A stretch of DNA of 64,000 nucleotides, from assembly GCF_002105155.1 (NCBI RefSeq), contig NW_019029034.1, positions 186,001 to 250,000 on the forward strand, written 5' to 3'. The notes under the pieces were generated by a model. The model worked only from the letters and a program-made list of their open reading frames with translations. It was not told the DNA's origin and ran no database searches. Of the stretch, positions 12,416-23,928 are shown one piece after another; positions within the stretch are counted from its first letter, which is position 1, and every line of letters begins with the position of its first letter. Position numbers and translations under genes: made by a program. Source of the DNA: Lobosporangium transversale. Taxonomy: Eukaryota > Mortierellomycota > Mortierellomycetes > Mortierellales > Mortierellaceae.

Positions 12416-15400
12416 ATGGATGCCAAAGATCCTTCTCATCAACACCGCTCTTCTGGCACACAGCCTGTCCGACGACGAAAGACTGACCAGGGCGCTGTAA
12501 GTTGCTTCTCTTTTCATTTTAAACCTGAAATGCAACATACAGTCCTCATAGACATTTCCCTGAAAGGTAGAACTAGTATAATCCAATCAGCTCTATTTCA
12601 TACTAAACAGAGATACGCCAACTTTTTTTTTTTTTTTTTTTTTTAAAAAAAAAGACAAATCCTTTGGAAGCAACTGTAACTAAGTTGTTGGTGGCAACAA
12701 AACAGCTTTTAGAGGGATTGACCCTTTGGTCAACAAAGAAAATGACAGAGGAGCAGGTTTCTGATATTTTTGTACAGCTTGCAACACAGTTCAACCTTGC
12801 AAGTCAGGCTTTTCACGAAGTCGACATTGATACAAGGTATGAGACATCCTTGAATTGTCCTATTCAGGGACAACAGAGTGTTCAAGGAGCTTGTTTTATT
12901 GACCAACCACACTATTTTTGATTTTGTTTGCATATTAGTGAGCTTGCCCATATCCCAGACGACCTGCGAAATTGTCTAGAAACAGCCTTGGGAGAGCCAC
13001 CCTCGCCAGCATCCTTGGAAAAATATCTACCACGTATCAAGGCGGTCATTATTGACCTACTGCAGGGCCTTCGCCTCAAACAAAATCTGTACCGAGAGCA
13101 ACATGAAGCAAGGACTATACGTCTGCAGGCCGCAGCGAATGCATCAGGAAGATCAAAAAGCACCAGTGGCAACTATAGACAACCTACAGGAGGAAGATCT
13201 CCAGAAGTAGGTGGCACCTCTATGAGAGTTCAGCCTGCTTCACCAGGAATAGGGGCAGGAGCAGGAGCAACAGGAACAGGAAGAGGAACAGGAGCAGGAA
13301 CAGGAACAGGAACAGGAACAGGAGCAGGAACAGGGGCTCCCACACTCTCTATTTCTTCCGTCTCCGATGAACAAGGACACGCTGAAACCCTTGCTTCGCT
13401 TCGCAAAAGCGATGCAATAACTCGGCGTGCCTCTTCTCGTCGACATTCTCAACGATTTTCGACGGTAATGGAACAAAATGCCCCTCCTGTTCCACGGCGT
13501 AACTTCATGAATGATCCCGAGCTGCTCTCGGCTTACCCAGGATATAGCAGCTCACAAGGGTCAACTCCCGCTACTAGTCCAAGCATGGCTCCACCCTATA
13601 GTCAGTTTCAGACCACGTCTACCTATGAACGGCCGAATAGCCCTGCTATGCCTTCTCCGAGCATAAATCGTTCAGTGAATAGAATGCCTTTGCCATCGAC
13701 CATACCAGCACCTTCCTCTTACTTCCAAAAAGATATCCCATCATCCTCATCATCTCCACGTTTGGGTTCATCTTCCATGATGCTCGGTACCCTCACCCCA
13801 GAACGTGCTCAATCTCCGCGTCCTTCGCTCTCACGGAGTGGGTCCATGGATACGATGCGGAATGCGGAAACTCCAAAATCATCAAGCCTTCTCGAAACAT
13901 CTAATGCACTTTCCCTACCATTGAATGATGCCGCATGTAAGACGCAGATATGCTATATACTATGCTCGTACTCATACCTTTTTTACATACCTGACCATAC
14001 TATCCAATTTCGAGATTAATTGATCTATTAACTCCACTATCTCTCCTCCCCAGCTGAACCAATAGATGATAGCCTGACGCTGTTCTTGCAAGTTGGAAAG
14101 AGTGTGAAAAAGACCAAATTTGAAGGAGAATTGACACATTCTGCGCTGCGGATGTTATTTATGGAGAAGTTCCAGTACAATCCAGGGCAAGAAGATTTCC
14201 CGACAATATATGTGAAGGATCCTAATACCAATATTCACTACGAGCTTGAGTCATTAGCAGATGTGAGACAGAATGCGTTTCTGTCATTAAATGTTGATGG
14301 CAAGTGAGAAAAGAAAAGATGAAAAGGAAGGGGGGATAAACGCTAGTTAGTGACGAGGATACACTTCAAGCATCTAAGTTTCTGACTATTATTCTTATAT
14401 CCACTGCTCAATAGACTTGGAGAATATTCAGCGCAAGATGGATCAAGGATTTGCTGCCCTGTCAAAGGAGCTACATGAAATTAAGAAAGCTCATGAAGCG
14501 TCAGAAGCAGCACGTCAAAAAGCAGTAGCAGCAGCAGCAGCAGCAGCAGCTTCAGCGGTCGCCGCTCCATCAGAACGCCTCATATCATCCCAATCAGAGA
14601 ATTCTCAAATCCTTCGTTCTGTGGTTCATAAGGCTCTTGCAAAGAATAAAGGTACAGGCGCTACATCGTCAGGGTCCGCAACATCTCAAAGTAAGGTCTC
14701 AGCTGCAGAGCTCAAATCACAGTATGAAGAAATTCAGTCGTTAAGGCGTGACTTAGGTGTGGTACGACAGCTTTACACGGAATTGCAGAGCGAAACCAAA
14801 TCAACACTGGGTAATTTAGCGGGCTACACTGCTCAGATCCGGAAGCAGACACAAGAGCAACCGGTCTCATCAAGAATGTTTATTGAGACGGGCAAAATCA
14901 AACTCGATAAAAAGTCAGAAGATCTCACTAATAAGATCGAAGATCTGCAAGATATAGTCGAGGATATGAAGGTTAATGTGACACAAAGACGCGGCCGCCC
15001 AAGTGATAGTTCTATTGCGTTTGTAGACAAGCAATGCGATCAGATTGGTCGAGAAATTGAGGAGCTCTCGGATTTTATTCAAACCGTACGGCCCTCATGG
15101 AAGAAGACATGGGAGGTTGAGCTTCAGACGATTGTTAAGGAACAGATGTTCTTGAAGGAGCAAGAGGCCTTGTTGGAAGACTTGAAAGAAGATCGGAGCT
15201 CGTTGCTGCAAACTTTGAACAACCTGAAAAAAGTACTGGAGCTGCAGCTCAAGAGCGGAGGAGCATCAAGGGAATTTGTCTTCCAGCCAGTAGTCGATGA
15301 AAATTTTGAGGGCCTAAAAACGGTACTTGAGGAAGTCAAAATGATTGAGCCAGACTCTGAGAGGCGACTGAAAGCGATGGCACAGATGGAGAAACTTCGA

Positions 15401-15619
15401 CACATAGAGCTGTCAAATAGGATTGATGAGTTTGAGGAGGAATTGACGTCGTTTGTAGGAGCAAGTAAGTTGCGTAAGACCGGAGGAGCCCTTGAGGTTG
15501 AGAGGCAGAGGCAGCAGAGAGACCTTGAAAACCTTCGAGCCATGTTTGCGAAGAAAGATCAGGAGGCACCATTAATCAGTGTGGAGACACCTGAACAACC
15601 ATCGGTAGCAAATCCGTAG
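12416..15619 (+). CDS. BUD6: Actin-interacting polarity protein Bud6/Aip3
   Basis: Five exons: 12416-12496, 12655-12836, 12939-13936, 14054-14299 and 14415-15619, giving 903 residues. An N-terminal helical region (about 28-140) is followed by a long Ser/Pro/Gly/Thr-rich linker with a Gly-Ala/Gly-Thr repeat. The conserved AIP3 region follows, beginning DDSLTLFLQVGKSVKKTKF. A long coiled coil (about 520-890) contains a poly-Ala run. Bud6 binds actin monomers and activates formins at polarity sites. The intron after LSLNVD uses a GC donor (GCAAGT at 14300). Only that choice restores the frame into DLENIQRKMDQGF; the nearby GTGAGA donor would shift it. The gap to the MAU2 stop is 165 bp. Confidence 0.9.
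12623..12653. repeat. T22A9 tract at the BUD6 intron 1 acceptor
   Basis: Twenty-two T then nine A, ending immediately at the acceptor G of intron 1. The acceptor is therefore AAAAAG after a T tract, an unusual 3' splice-site context. The exon frame on both sides supports it. Confidence 0.85.
13249..13335 (+). repeat. GCAGGAACAGGA-type minisatellite in BUD6
   Basis: Imperfect hexamer repeats of GGAGCA and GGAACA code a Gly-Ala/Gly-Thr stretch in the disordered linker of Bud6. Repeats stay in frame. Confidence 0.85.
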
Positions 15620-15948
15620 AACTCCTAATATTAAAACAATCAGTGAGGATGTAAATATGACAAATAAAAGAAAAGAAAAACTGTCTCTGTATATGAGAAT
15701 GAATACATGTTGCCTTCTGGTGTCCTACATTTGCGACTGGAACATTTCTGATCTGCCGGACCGCGCTTTGCGATGCCTGTGACGGGCGCTTCGGCTCGTG
15801 ACTAAGACTCATTGCAGCTGCCTGTCTACAATAAAAACGGGCTTATAATGTTTTTTGTCCCTTTTAACAATTCATTATTCCTCCCACAAAGACCGCAGAT
15901 CAAACAAACATCTCACAGAAATTAATAAAATAGTAAAACCCAGCCTTA
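15620..15948. other. Short intergenic interval between BUD6 and the HSDL2-like gene
   Basis: About 330 bases holding the BUD6 3' end and the promoter of the next gene. No coding or structured feature was recognised. Confidence 0.6.
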
Positions 15949-17343
15949 TGTCACTTCAAGGTAGAGGAAGAATGTTACTAAAGTCTTCAATGCTGATATA
16001 AAAAAAAAGGAAGAAAAAATTTAGGAACAGTGGAGACTAATCATGATTAATATCTGTTAGGGAAAACACTCTTTATCTCTGGCGCCAGCAGAGGTATTGG
16101 TTTAGCAATTGCATTGAGGGCAGCCAGAGATAAAGCCAATATCGCTATTGTTGCAAAGACAGCTACGCCTCATCCCACTGTAAGTACGGACACCCTTTGA
16201 ATTCAAGGACTAGTCGCTTGCATGTTAATATTTCATATTGTACTTTTTATAAAAAGAAACAAAGTGATACCAAGCTTTTTTCTTTCTTTTTTCTTGCTAG
16301 TTACCTGGCACTATCTATACAGCTGCCGAAGAAGTTGAGAAAGCTGGAGGCAAAGGTAAAAAAAGTTTTGGAATGTATCTGTTTTCCATAAGATCTTGAA
16401 CAACAACTTGGGCGTGAGAACTGAAAAAACTGGGTGTTTTTTTTTTTTTTTTTTGAGCTACTTAGCGCTCCCTATTGTCTGCGATATCCGAGATGAGGAA
16501 CAGGTCAAGAACGCTATTGATCAGACCGCCAAAGAATTTGAAGGAATCGACATCTTAGTAAAGAAAAAAAATGCCAAAAAGTTCATTGCAGTAGTTTTTC
16601 TATTTCCAGCGTTGATCCACTGATACCAACTATTATTCTCCTTTTCGACAATCGATCGCGCGTTCGAATAGGTCAACAATGGTATGTGACATGTAGGATA
16701 ACCAAAAAAAACCTTTTGTTCTGAATCTTTTAACTGGGAATGCTAAGTATATACCTTTTTTTTAGCATCGGCAATCAGTCTGACTAACACTCAGGAGACA
16801 ACACTGAAAAAGTATGATTTGATGCATCAGATCAATGGTCGTGGTACATGGATGGTGTCCAAATATGCGATTCCACACCTGATCAACTCGTCTAAGAATC
16901 CTCACATCCTTAACCTTTCACCTCCTTTGACAATGAAGGAGCAATGGTTCAAGAACAATGTGGCATACACCATGTCCAAGATGAACATGTCGATGTGTGT
17001 TTTGGGGATGGCAGGGGAGCTTCGGAAACACAAAATTGGTGTTAATGCCCTTTGGCCCTTGACCCTGATCGGAACCTCGGCGCTCAAGTTGGTTGGAGAT
17101 ACGTCAAAGATGACAATGAGAGCACCTGAAATCATGTCAGATGCAGCCCATGAAGTGTTTTTAAAAGATAGTAGCAAGTTCACAGGCAACTTCTTGATCG
17201 ACGAGTTGTTTTTGAGACAGGAAGGTTATACGGATATGGACCAATACGCGCCTGGCCTACGCAAGTTTACCCCCGATTTTTTCGTTCCAGATGAGGCAGT
17301 CAAGGAAATTGAGGAACTGAGGGCCAAGCAAGGCTGGAACTAA
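15949..17343 (+). CDS. HSDL2-like short-chain dehydrogenase/reductase
   Basis: Six exons: 15949-15961, 16061-16179, 16301-16355, 16466-16557, 16672-16681 and 16766-17343, giving 288 residues. The protein follows HSDL2 closely. It has a cofactor motif SGASRGIGLAIAL, KTATPHPTLPGTIYTAAEEVE, the VNNASAISLTNT signature, catalytic Tyr/Lys in AYTMSKMNMSM, and a tail with FTGNFLIDE. It ends after the SDR domain, so the C-terminal SCP2 sterol-carrier domain of animal HSDL2 is missing. The family is peroxisomal or mitochondrial and linked to fatty-acid metabolism; no SKL-type C-terminus is seen (it ends KQGWN). Two exons are tiny: 13 nt (MSLQ plus one base) and 10 nt (VNN plus one base). Both are required by frame and by conserved residues. 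Confidence 0.9.
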
Positions 17344-17684
17344 TAGCTTTTTTTTTATTAAATCGGTCGACCAGCGCATTTCGCCTGTTTAAATACTTTT
17401 GAGTTTTCAATAAATCATGGGGAAATAGAATATGGTATAAATGTGGCATGTATTGATGACAGAGCAAATTTGGAAACAGGGGTCCAAGCAAAATTCGTTT
17501 GTGCGTCACGGTCAGCTGCGTTTTTTTTTTTTTTTTTTTTTTTTTTTTCCAAAGAGACTCTGGTCAATTCCTTTATCTTTTTATTCCTGCAGTTTGTTCA
17601 TTCCCTTTATTCTTCTCAACACGACAATACCCTTGCCTCATCAGTTATTCACGAGAAAAAATAATTGTAATAATAAAAAAGACC

Positions 17685-19084
17685 ATGGCTGCCGAACTAA
17701 AAAGTATGTCCTGGATACTTAACAAAGAATGAGCGACAACTCAATTATTGTAATTATGGGAAATTGCAATGAGACGCCTCGATTCAACTTGAAGAACATC
17801 GGCACAAGCTTATCGAGATAGCTTTCTGGAAAGTTATAGATGGAACAGGGATATTAAGGGAGAAATATATATATATATACATATACCAAAAACTGAATAT
17901 CCAATGAGTAACCTATGAACCATTTCAGAGCATTCAAGGAAACACTGTCTAGTTCTAACGTGTCTGAAGATCAAAAAAAGAAAGAAAGAATCTCTAGTAG
18001 CGTTTGGAAGCAATGGACCTTATGGCATTGGAGTAATAGCACCCTACACACAGATTTATAGAGTTTGTCCAAATGATTCAACAACGAAAAAGCTAACCCT
18101 TGAACCTTTTTTCCTTACTGTTACTAATTCTAGTGTAAAGGAAGCAGTTATTTTGGTTTGTGTGAGGAAATTAGAGAGATATACAGACTAGGGCGAAGAC
18201 TACTGTGGAATGATAGCATGTCTTAGACATACCACGCACGCGACACTGTTATCAGCATTATGCAGCAGGTTATTTGAAAGAGAGAGACTGGCATTTTATG
18301 GAAATTAAAGTACTTATCAAACTATTATAGTATCATTGGACTAGCATTTGTCCTGGCTCTTGGCTTTCTTCTCGTCATCATGTCGTGTGCGCTCTATGGG
18401 TAAGCTTAACTTCACAATATGTTTGGGAACAGTAAACATACTACTAGACTGCCCTTGACTGACAAATATCTATCCGACGTTTAATTCTTGTAATTGATAG
18501 CAATTGGTGGCCATTGTTTGTTGGTATAATACTCTTTCATGGCGTATGTCGCTACTGCCACTTTCAGTACTTCAGACAACTGATAACTTTTTTTTTTTTT
18601 TTTTTTTTTTTTTGGTAGTGGCAACGTATGTTTTGGCACCTTTACCGAACGCAGTATTTAGCCGGTGCTCAAATCGCGATGACTTTATGTCGGATTACCA
18701 AGGTGGCTTTGCGGATGCAGGATACTTTTTGACGGGCTTAATGATTATAACAGGCTTCTGCCTACCCGTCGTTCTCGCTCATGCTGGAGTCGTAAGCCCT
18801 AATATAGATTTATATCTTCTGTCAATGTTTGACCATCATTTGACATACGCACTGAAAAATATCCCTTTCCTGATGCTATACTTAGATCACGGTACCAGCG
18901 ATGGCTATGAGTATTTCGGGTGGTCTTTTGATCTATGGCACCAGTATGTTTTTTTTTTTTACTTAACCTCTTGTATCTTGTGGCATGTGACATTAGGCTT
19001 CATATGTAAACTCACTTATTTCATCGGTCTCCTTCAATAGTTATTTCATACTCGCGTTTCTTTTCTGTGGAAGATGAATTCTAA
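17685..19084 (+). CDS. VPS55: Vps55/OB-RGRP endosomal membrane protein
   Basis: Exons seen: 17685-17703, 18331-18399, 18501-18523, 18619-18791, 18886-18943 and 19041-19084. The protein reads MAAELK, then IIGLAFVLALGFLLVIMSCALYGN, then LAPLPNAVFSRC, FMSDYQGGFADAGYFLTG and PVVLAHAGVITVPAMAM, ending IISYSRFFSVEDEF. This is the four-TM Vps55/endospanin family, which acts with Vps68 in late-endosome to vacuole sorting. The last exon was chosen at the second acceptor because only that gives the conserved acidic EDEF tail. Intron 1 is long (about 627 bp). Joining the first two visible exons leaves the frame one base short, so an unseen micro-exon (1, 4 or 7 nt) or a different first exon is needed. 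A T flanked by a strong acceptor and a donor at 18134 would repair it. Confidence 0.88.
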
Positions 19085-19334
19085 ACGACGGTGTAGGATA
19101 CCATCTTTTAATTCAGGAATTGGATAGCACATATTGAGGATGATATAGTTTGGCCGCTGGCTTTTTATAATAACATGTGTAAATTGCCTTAAAAAAAAGG
19201 ACAGCAGTAGCAGTGCCTCATCGTTGAGTATTAAAGTATTTTTTCCTGTTTTATTAGTGAAGCCATAGATGACAGAGTATCTCAGATTCTGTCTGTAAAG
19301 CCTCGCGACTAGATTAAACAAAGCCTCCTCTTGA

Positions 19335-20061
19335 TTATTTGCGTTTGTTCCTCTTTGATTTTCCACTGCCTCCATGATGTGATGATGAGTTGGATATCGT
19401 GGTTGGTTGTTGTGCCTGTGTTTGTGAGGGTGTGGGCGCGGGTGTTGGCGTGGAGACAGAAGTCTGTAGTGCTGTTGGTCCTGTTCCTGATGCTGGCGTA
19501 GTTTCTGATGCAGTTGCTGCTGGGATTCTATTATGCATCTTGGCCATCAATGAGCGATTCAAGCGTTCAAACTTGTTGAGATCCTGCATCTGATCCGTCT
19601 TGTATTTAAGAATCTTTGAGATGAATTTCATGATACGTCAATTAGAAAGATTTATATCAGAAGTCAGTTTTGCATATCTGAAGAGATCTATTACCTAGCG
19701 CGTTTGTTTTTCCTTGACTACGGAATAAGGCTTTACTTACTGTGCGATCGTCGGTCACTTTGAGAACAAGCTTTCCGTCAATGTGACGATATCTGGCGAC
19801 ATAGCGTGTCTTGAAATGAAGGATATTTTCAAAAAAAGAAAAAAGGGGGCAAAATGCCACCATTGTTCAAAATACAGGCTATTAGCAACACATCCATGGG
19901 TGTATATCCAGACAACCTTCGTTTGTTTTCGTATTGATACTGTAGTTGTTCTTTGAAAAGACGTCTGGAGATGTGCTAGTAATTCTTACATTCTTAGGTG
20001 AAACCGTGTACAATTCTTCTGCAGCTCTTTGAAACTCATCCCAATGCTGAATGTTTACCAT
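19335..20061 (-). CDS. SRP9: Signal recognition particle 9 kDa subunit (SRP9/Srp21 type)
   Basis: Three exons on the minus strand: 20061-19990, 19809-19741 and 19613-19335, joined in phase 0 to 139 residues. Residues 1-80 match SRP9: IQHWDEFQRAAEELY, then RYVARYRHIDGKLVLKVTDD and KYKTDQMQDLNKFERLN. SRP9 pairs with SRP14 on the Alu domain of SRP RNA and slows elongation during co-translational targeting. The C-terminal 55 residues are an Ala/Thr/Pro/Gln-rich linker ending in a Lys/Arg cluster (GKSKRNKRK). This makes it longer than animal SRP9 (86 residues) and similar in build to yeast Srp21. It converges on VPS55. Confidence 0.9.
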
Positions 20062-20962
20062 GGTTTTTAGGTGTGTGATGTAAGTTAATCGCGTAGATGA
20101 GTTACAATGCAAAATGGATAGATGACAGTGACACCAAGAAAGAGATAATGACTGGGCTCGCAAGAGATCTGGTTCGAATGTGGCTTTTTCATTTTGAATT
20201 AATTAGAGCTGGAAAAACACCAGCTTGATGTTCCTATTCAATTGGAGAAAAAAACCTATCTAAGCGCCTCGCAAATGATGTTTCCACTAGCCTTACTGAT
20301 CTGGTTAAGATGGCTGTGAACGCATTCTGTCTGAAACTACTGTCCTTGAAGCCGAGCAATATGGATAACGAGTGCGAGCAAAACAGGAGCTGTCCAGAGA
20401 TGTCATGCTTTCAGTTCCCTCTTGACTGAGCTTAGGAAAAACTCTTAATTCTAAGTATCATGCGTTCGACAAATCGTTCAGGAAACATCTTGTCAACTAT
20501 GTCAGAGCTGCTAGCACGATTGAGCAATCATGGAGGCGTTAGTTACCAGTTTAAACAAGTTCCTGCCTCGTGCAAGTCCTGTGAGACAACGTTACCATGG
20601 AGCTCAAAGCAACAGCTCGGAGAGTGAATAACGTCTACAAAATCCTGAAAATTTCCCTGTCAAAAAAGACCAATCTGTTCTTAACAGGATATACCCTTAC
20701 TTCTTAGCCCCAAAGTGCTATTTCTTGAGTTACCCAGCCCAGGAAGCGAGTAGAAGCCTTCCCAAAGATAAGATACTAGGTCAGATTACAGTGGGACTGA
20801 AGCTGAACATGGCTTTTAAAATAAAGTTTCGAAGTTGTACAGCTTTTTTTTAAGAAAAGTCGTCAGCACTCCCCTTAATAACATACACTTGAGCGCAAAA
20901 ATTATTTCTGTACCCTTCTTTGTGCAGCCAGTGGAGTTCCTTCTCTTTCACATATCTTTCAT
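20062..20962. other. Intergenic interval, possibly holding a decayed coding relic
   Basis: No intact gene. Short in-frame stretches between about 20280 and 20560 (for example LTDLVKMAVNAFCLKLLSLK, then stops) look more protein-like than the surrounding DNA. They are broken in every frame and I cannot name a family. The rest is probably the SRP9 promoter and upstream DNA of RPS14. Confidence 0.3.
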
Positions 20963-22195
<1,233 letters not shown>

Positions 22196-22654
22196 AAAGT
22201 TGCTGCTATCAACATCTATTATCGGATCATGTCTTTTGTCGCTTCGAAGGTTCTTACGACATGACTGTGATGGAGCAGGAGCAGTTCTTTATTGACTTTG
22301 CCAATAAACGTGATAGAACAAATATTCATCCAGTAAAACTCTAAAATTTGCACCAATGTTTATAATATAAAAACTCCATTAAAAAAAAAAAAAATGGAAG
22401 CTGTTCTTTGAAAAAAAAAAAAAAAAAAAAAAAAAAAGCGCCGCATTGAGTACAAATGGGATGTATTTTTTTATCTGTGATGGGTTGCGCGATCTTGTTG
22501 GTTTAATTAAGCGCGCATTTTCGGAATGCGTTTTTAAATTAACGCAACAAAATAATTAACCAATCCCTATAAAATACCATTAATAAGGACCTTTCAAATC
22601 CTTCTTTCTTTTATATTCTATACCATTACTCATTATCCAACTATCCACAAATAC

Positions 22655-23561
22655 ATGATGCAGACTTCCACATCTCGCCTATTGCTCCTCCTTCCTCGAA
22701 CTAGGCTTCGTGCACCGTTAAAGGCTAATGCTGTGTTTTTTAATGGTATGGTTATCATCTGTCTTTTTTCCATCCTATTTGCCCTCCGATCCTGACTTTT
22801 ACTTTTTCTTTTATCCCGGTTCATAAAATAAATAAATAAATAAATAATAATCAAAAAAAGAACAATCACTACCAAAATGGGTCGCGGCTTCATCAACTCG
22901 CTCTTTCTTCGGGAGAAAAACCTATACAAGAGCTCATCATTCAACCGGAAACAAAGCTTTCTCTAAAGCGTGCTGTTCTAGTTCTACAAGGTCCATTATC
23001 ACCACCAATCCACGGGAACAACATCGAGATGAAACCGGTGCGAGGACATGCCCATCCAAATCAGCGGCTTACAAACCATCCTCATCCTCTTCGCTCCCGA
23101 TCACTTCAGGTCAGTTCTGGTCCGATCCAAGAATCTGGAAGACAGCATCTGTCAATACATTTCGTTGTCTGGTCGGATGCACACTTGGAGACATGTCGAT
23201 GCTATTCTATCTCCAGTCGGCACACCCGGACCTATCGCCGGGTATTGCGATGGCCCTAGCAATGAGTTCCGGTATTTTGACCTCGATCAGCTTGGAGACA
23301 ATATTGCTGCGATTTTCAAGAGCTTCTAATATGCCGTGGAGAGAAGCCTTCAAAACGGCGACAGGCATGTCTTTGATTTCAATGCTGACAATGGAGGCTG
23401 TTGAGAATGCCGTAGATTATCATTTGATGGGATGGGGTAACGTGAATCTGTCTGATCCAATCTTCTGGAAGGCGGTAGGATACAGTGCTTTGGCAGGATG
23501 GTCTGCGCCGCTACCTTTCAATTACTGGAATTTGAAGCGACATGGTAAATCATGTCACTGA
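22655..23561 (+). CDS. DUF4396 family membrane protein, probably mitochondrial
   Basis: Two exons, 22655-22745 and 22861-23561, giving 263 residues. The first 110 residues are rich in Arg, Ser and Thr with almost no acidic residues at the start (MMQTSTSRLLLLLPRTRLR), as in a mitochondrial presequence. The rest has about four membrane segments, with WREAFKTATGMSLISMLTME, NAVDYHLMGW and the C-terminal APLPFNYWNLKRHGKSCH. I recognise the latter pattern from fungal DUF4396 proteins. No function is known for the family. A single 115-nt intron splits the presequence region. Three longer out-of-frame readings overlap exon 2 and are shadows. Confidence 0.62.
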
Positions 23562-23893
23562 AGAGCTTAATAAAATAATAAAAACATTTCCACTATTGCA
23601 CACATCGATCGTTCATAAATGAACCATTATTTTTTTCAGCATCAAGTCAACGGTTATTGATTTAGGAAATGAGAATTTCATGCCTCAATCGAGATTACAT
23701 AGAGATTGACCATGCGGCGCTATCTTTTACTTTGGCGCCTGCTTTGAACCGGATCTACTTCATCATAAAAAGGCATGGTTTACGTGATATGAAACTAAGC
23801 ATTATCTCAGCCACCAATAACGCCACCTTTAATTCTAATGATTACACCACGAGGGCTGCTAAAAATGTCTAATATGCCATAGTGTAAATGCAA

Positions 23894-23926
<33 letters not shown>

Positions 23927-23928
23927 CT
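23562..23928. other. Convergent intergenic interval with a long T tract
   Basis: About 370 bases between the stops of the DUF4396 gene and the SRP40-like gene. It holds a run of about 25 T (around 23893-23917). No gene is seen. Confidence 0.6.

Noticed and set aside
18957-19040. Earlier VPS55 terminal exon ending CKLTYFIGLLQ
   Set aside because: In frame, but the later acceptor at 19040 gives the conserved IISYSRFF-EDEF tail, so the later one was chosen.
20062-20962. Search by eye for a tRNA (GGTTCGAA-like box near 20170)
   Set aside because: No A box at the right distance and no cloverleaf could be drawn.
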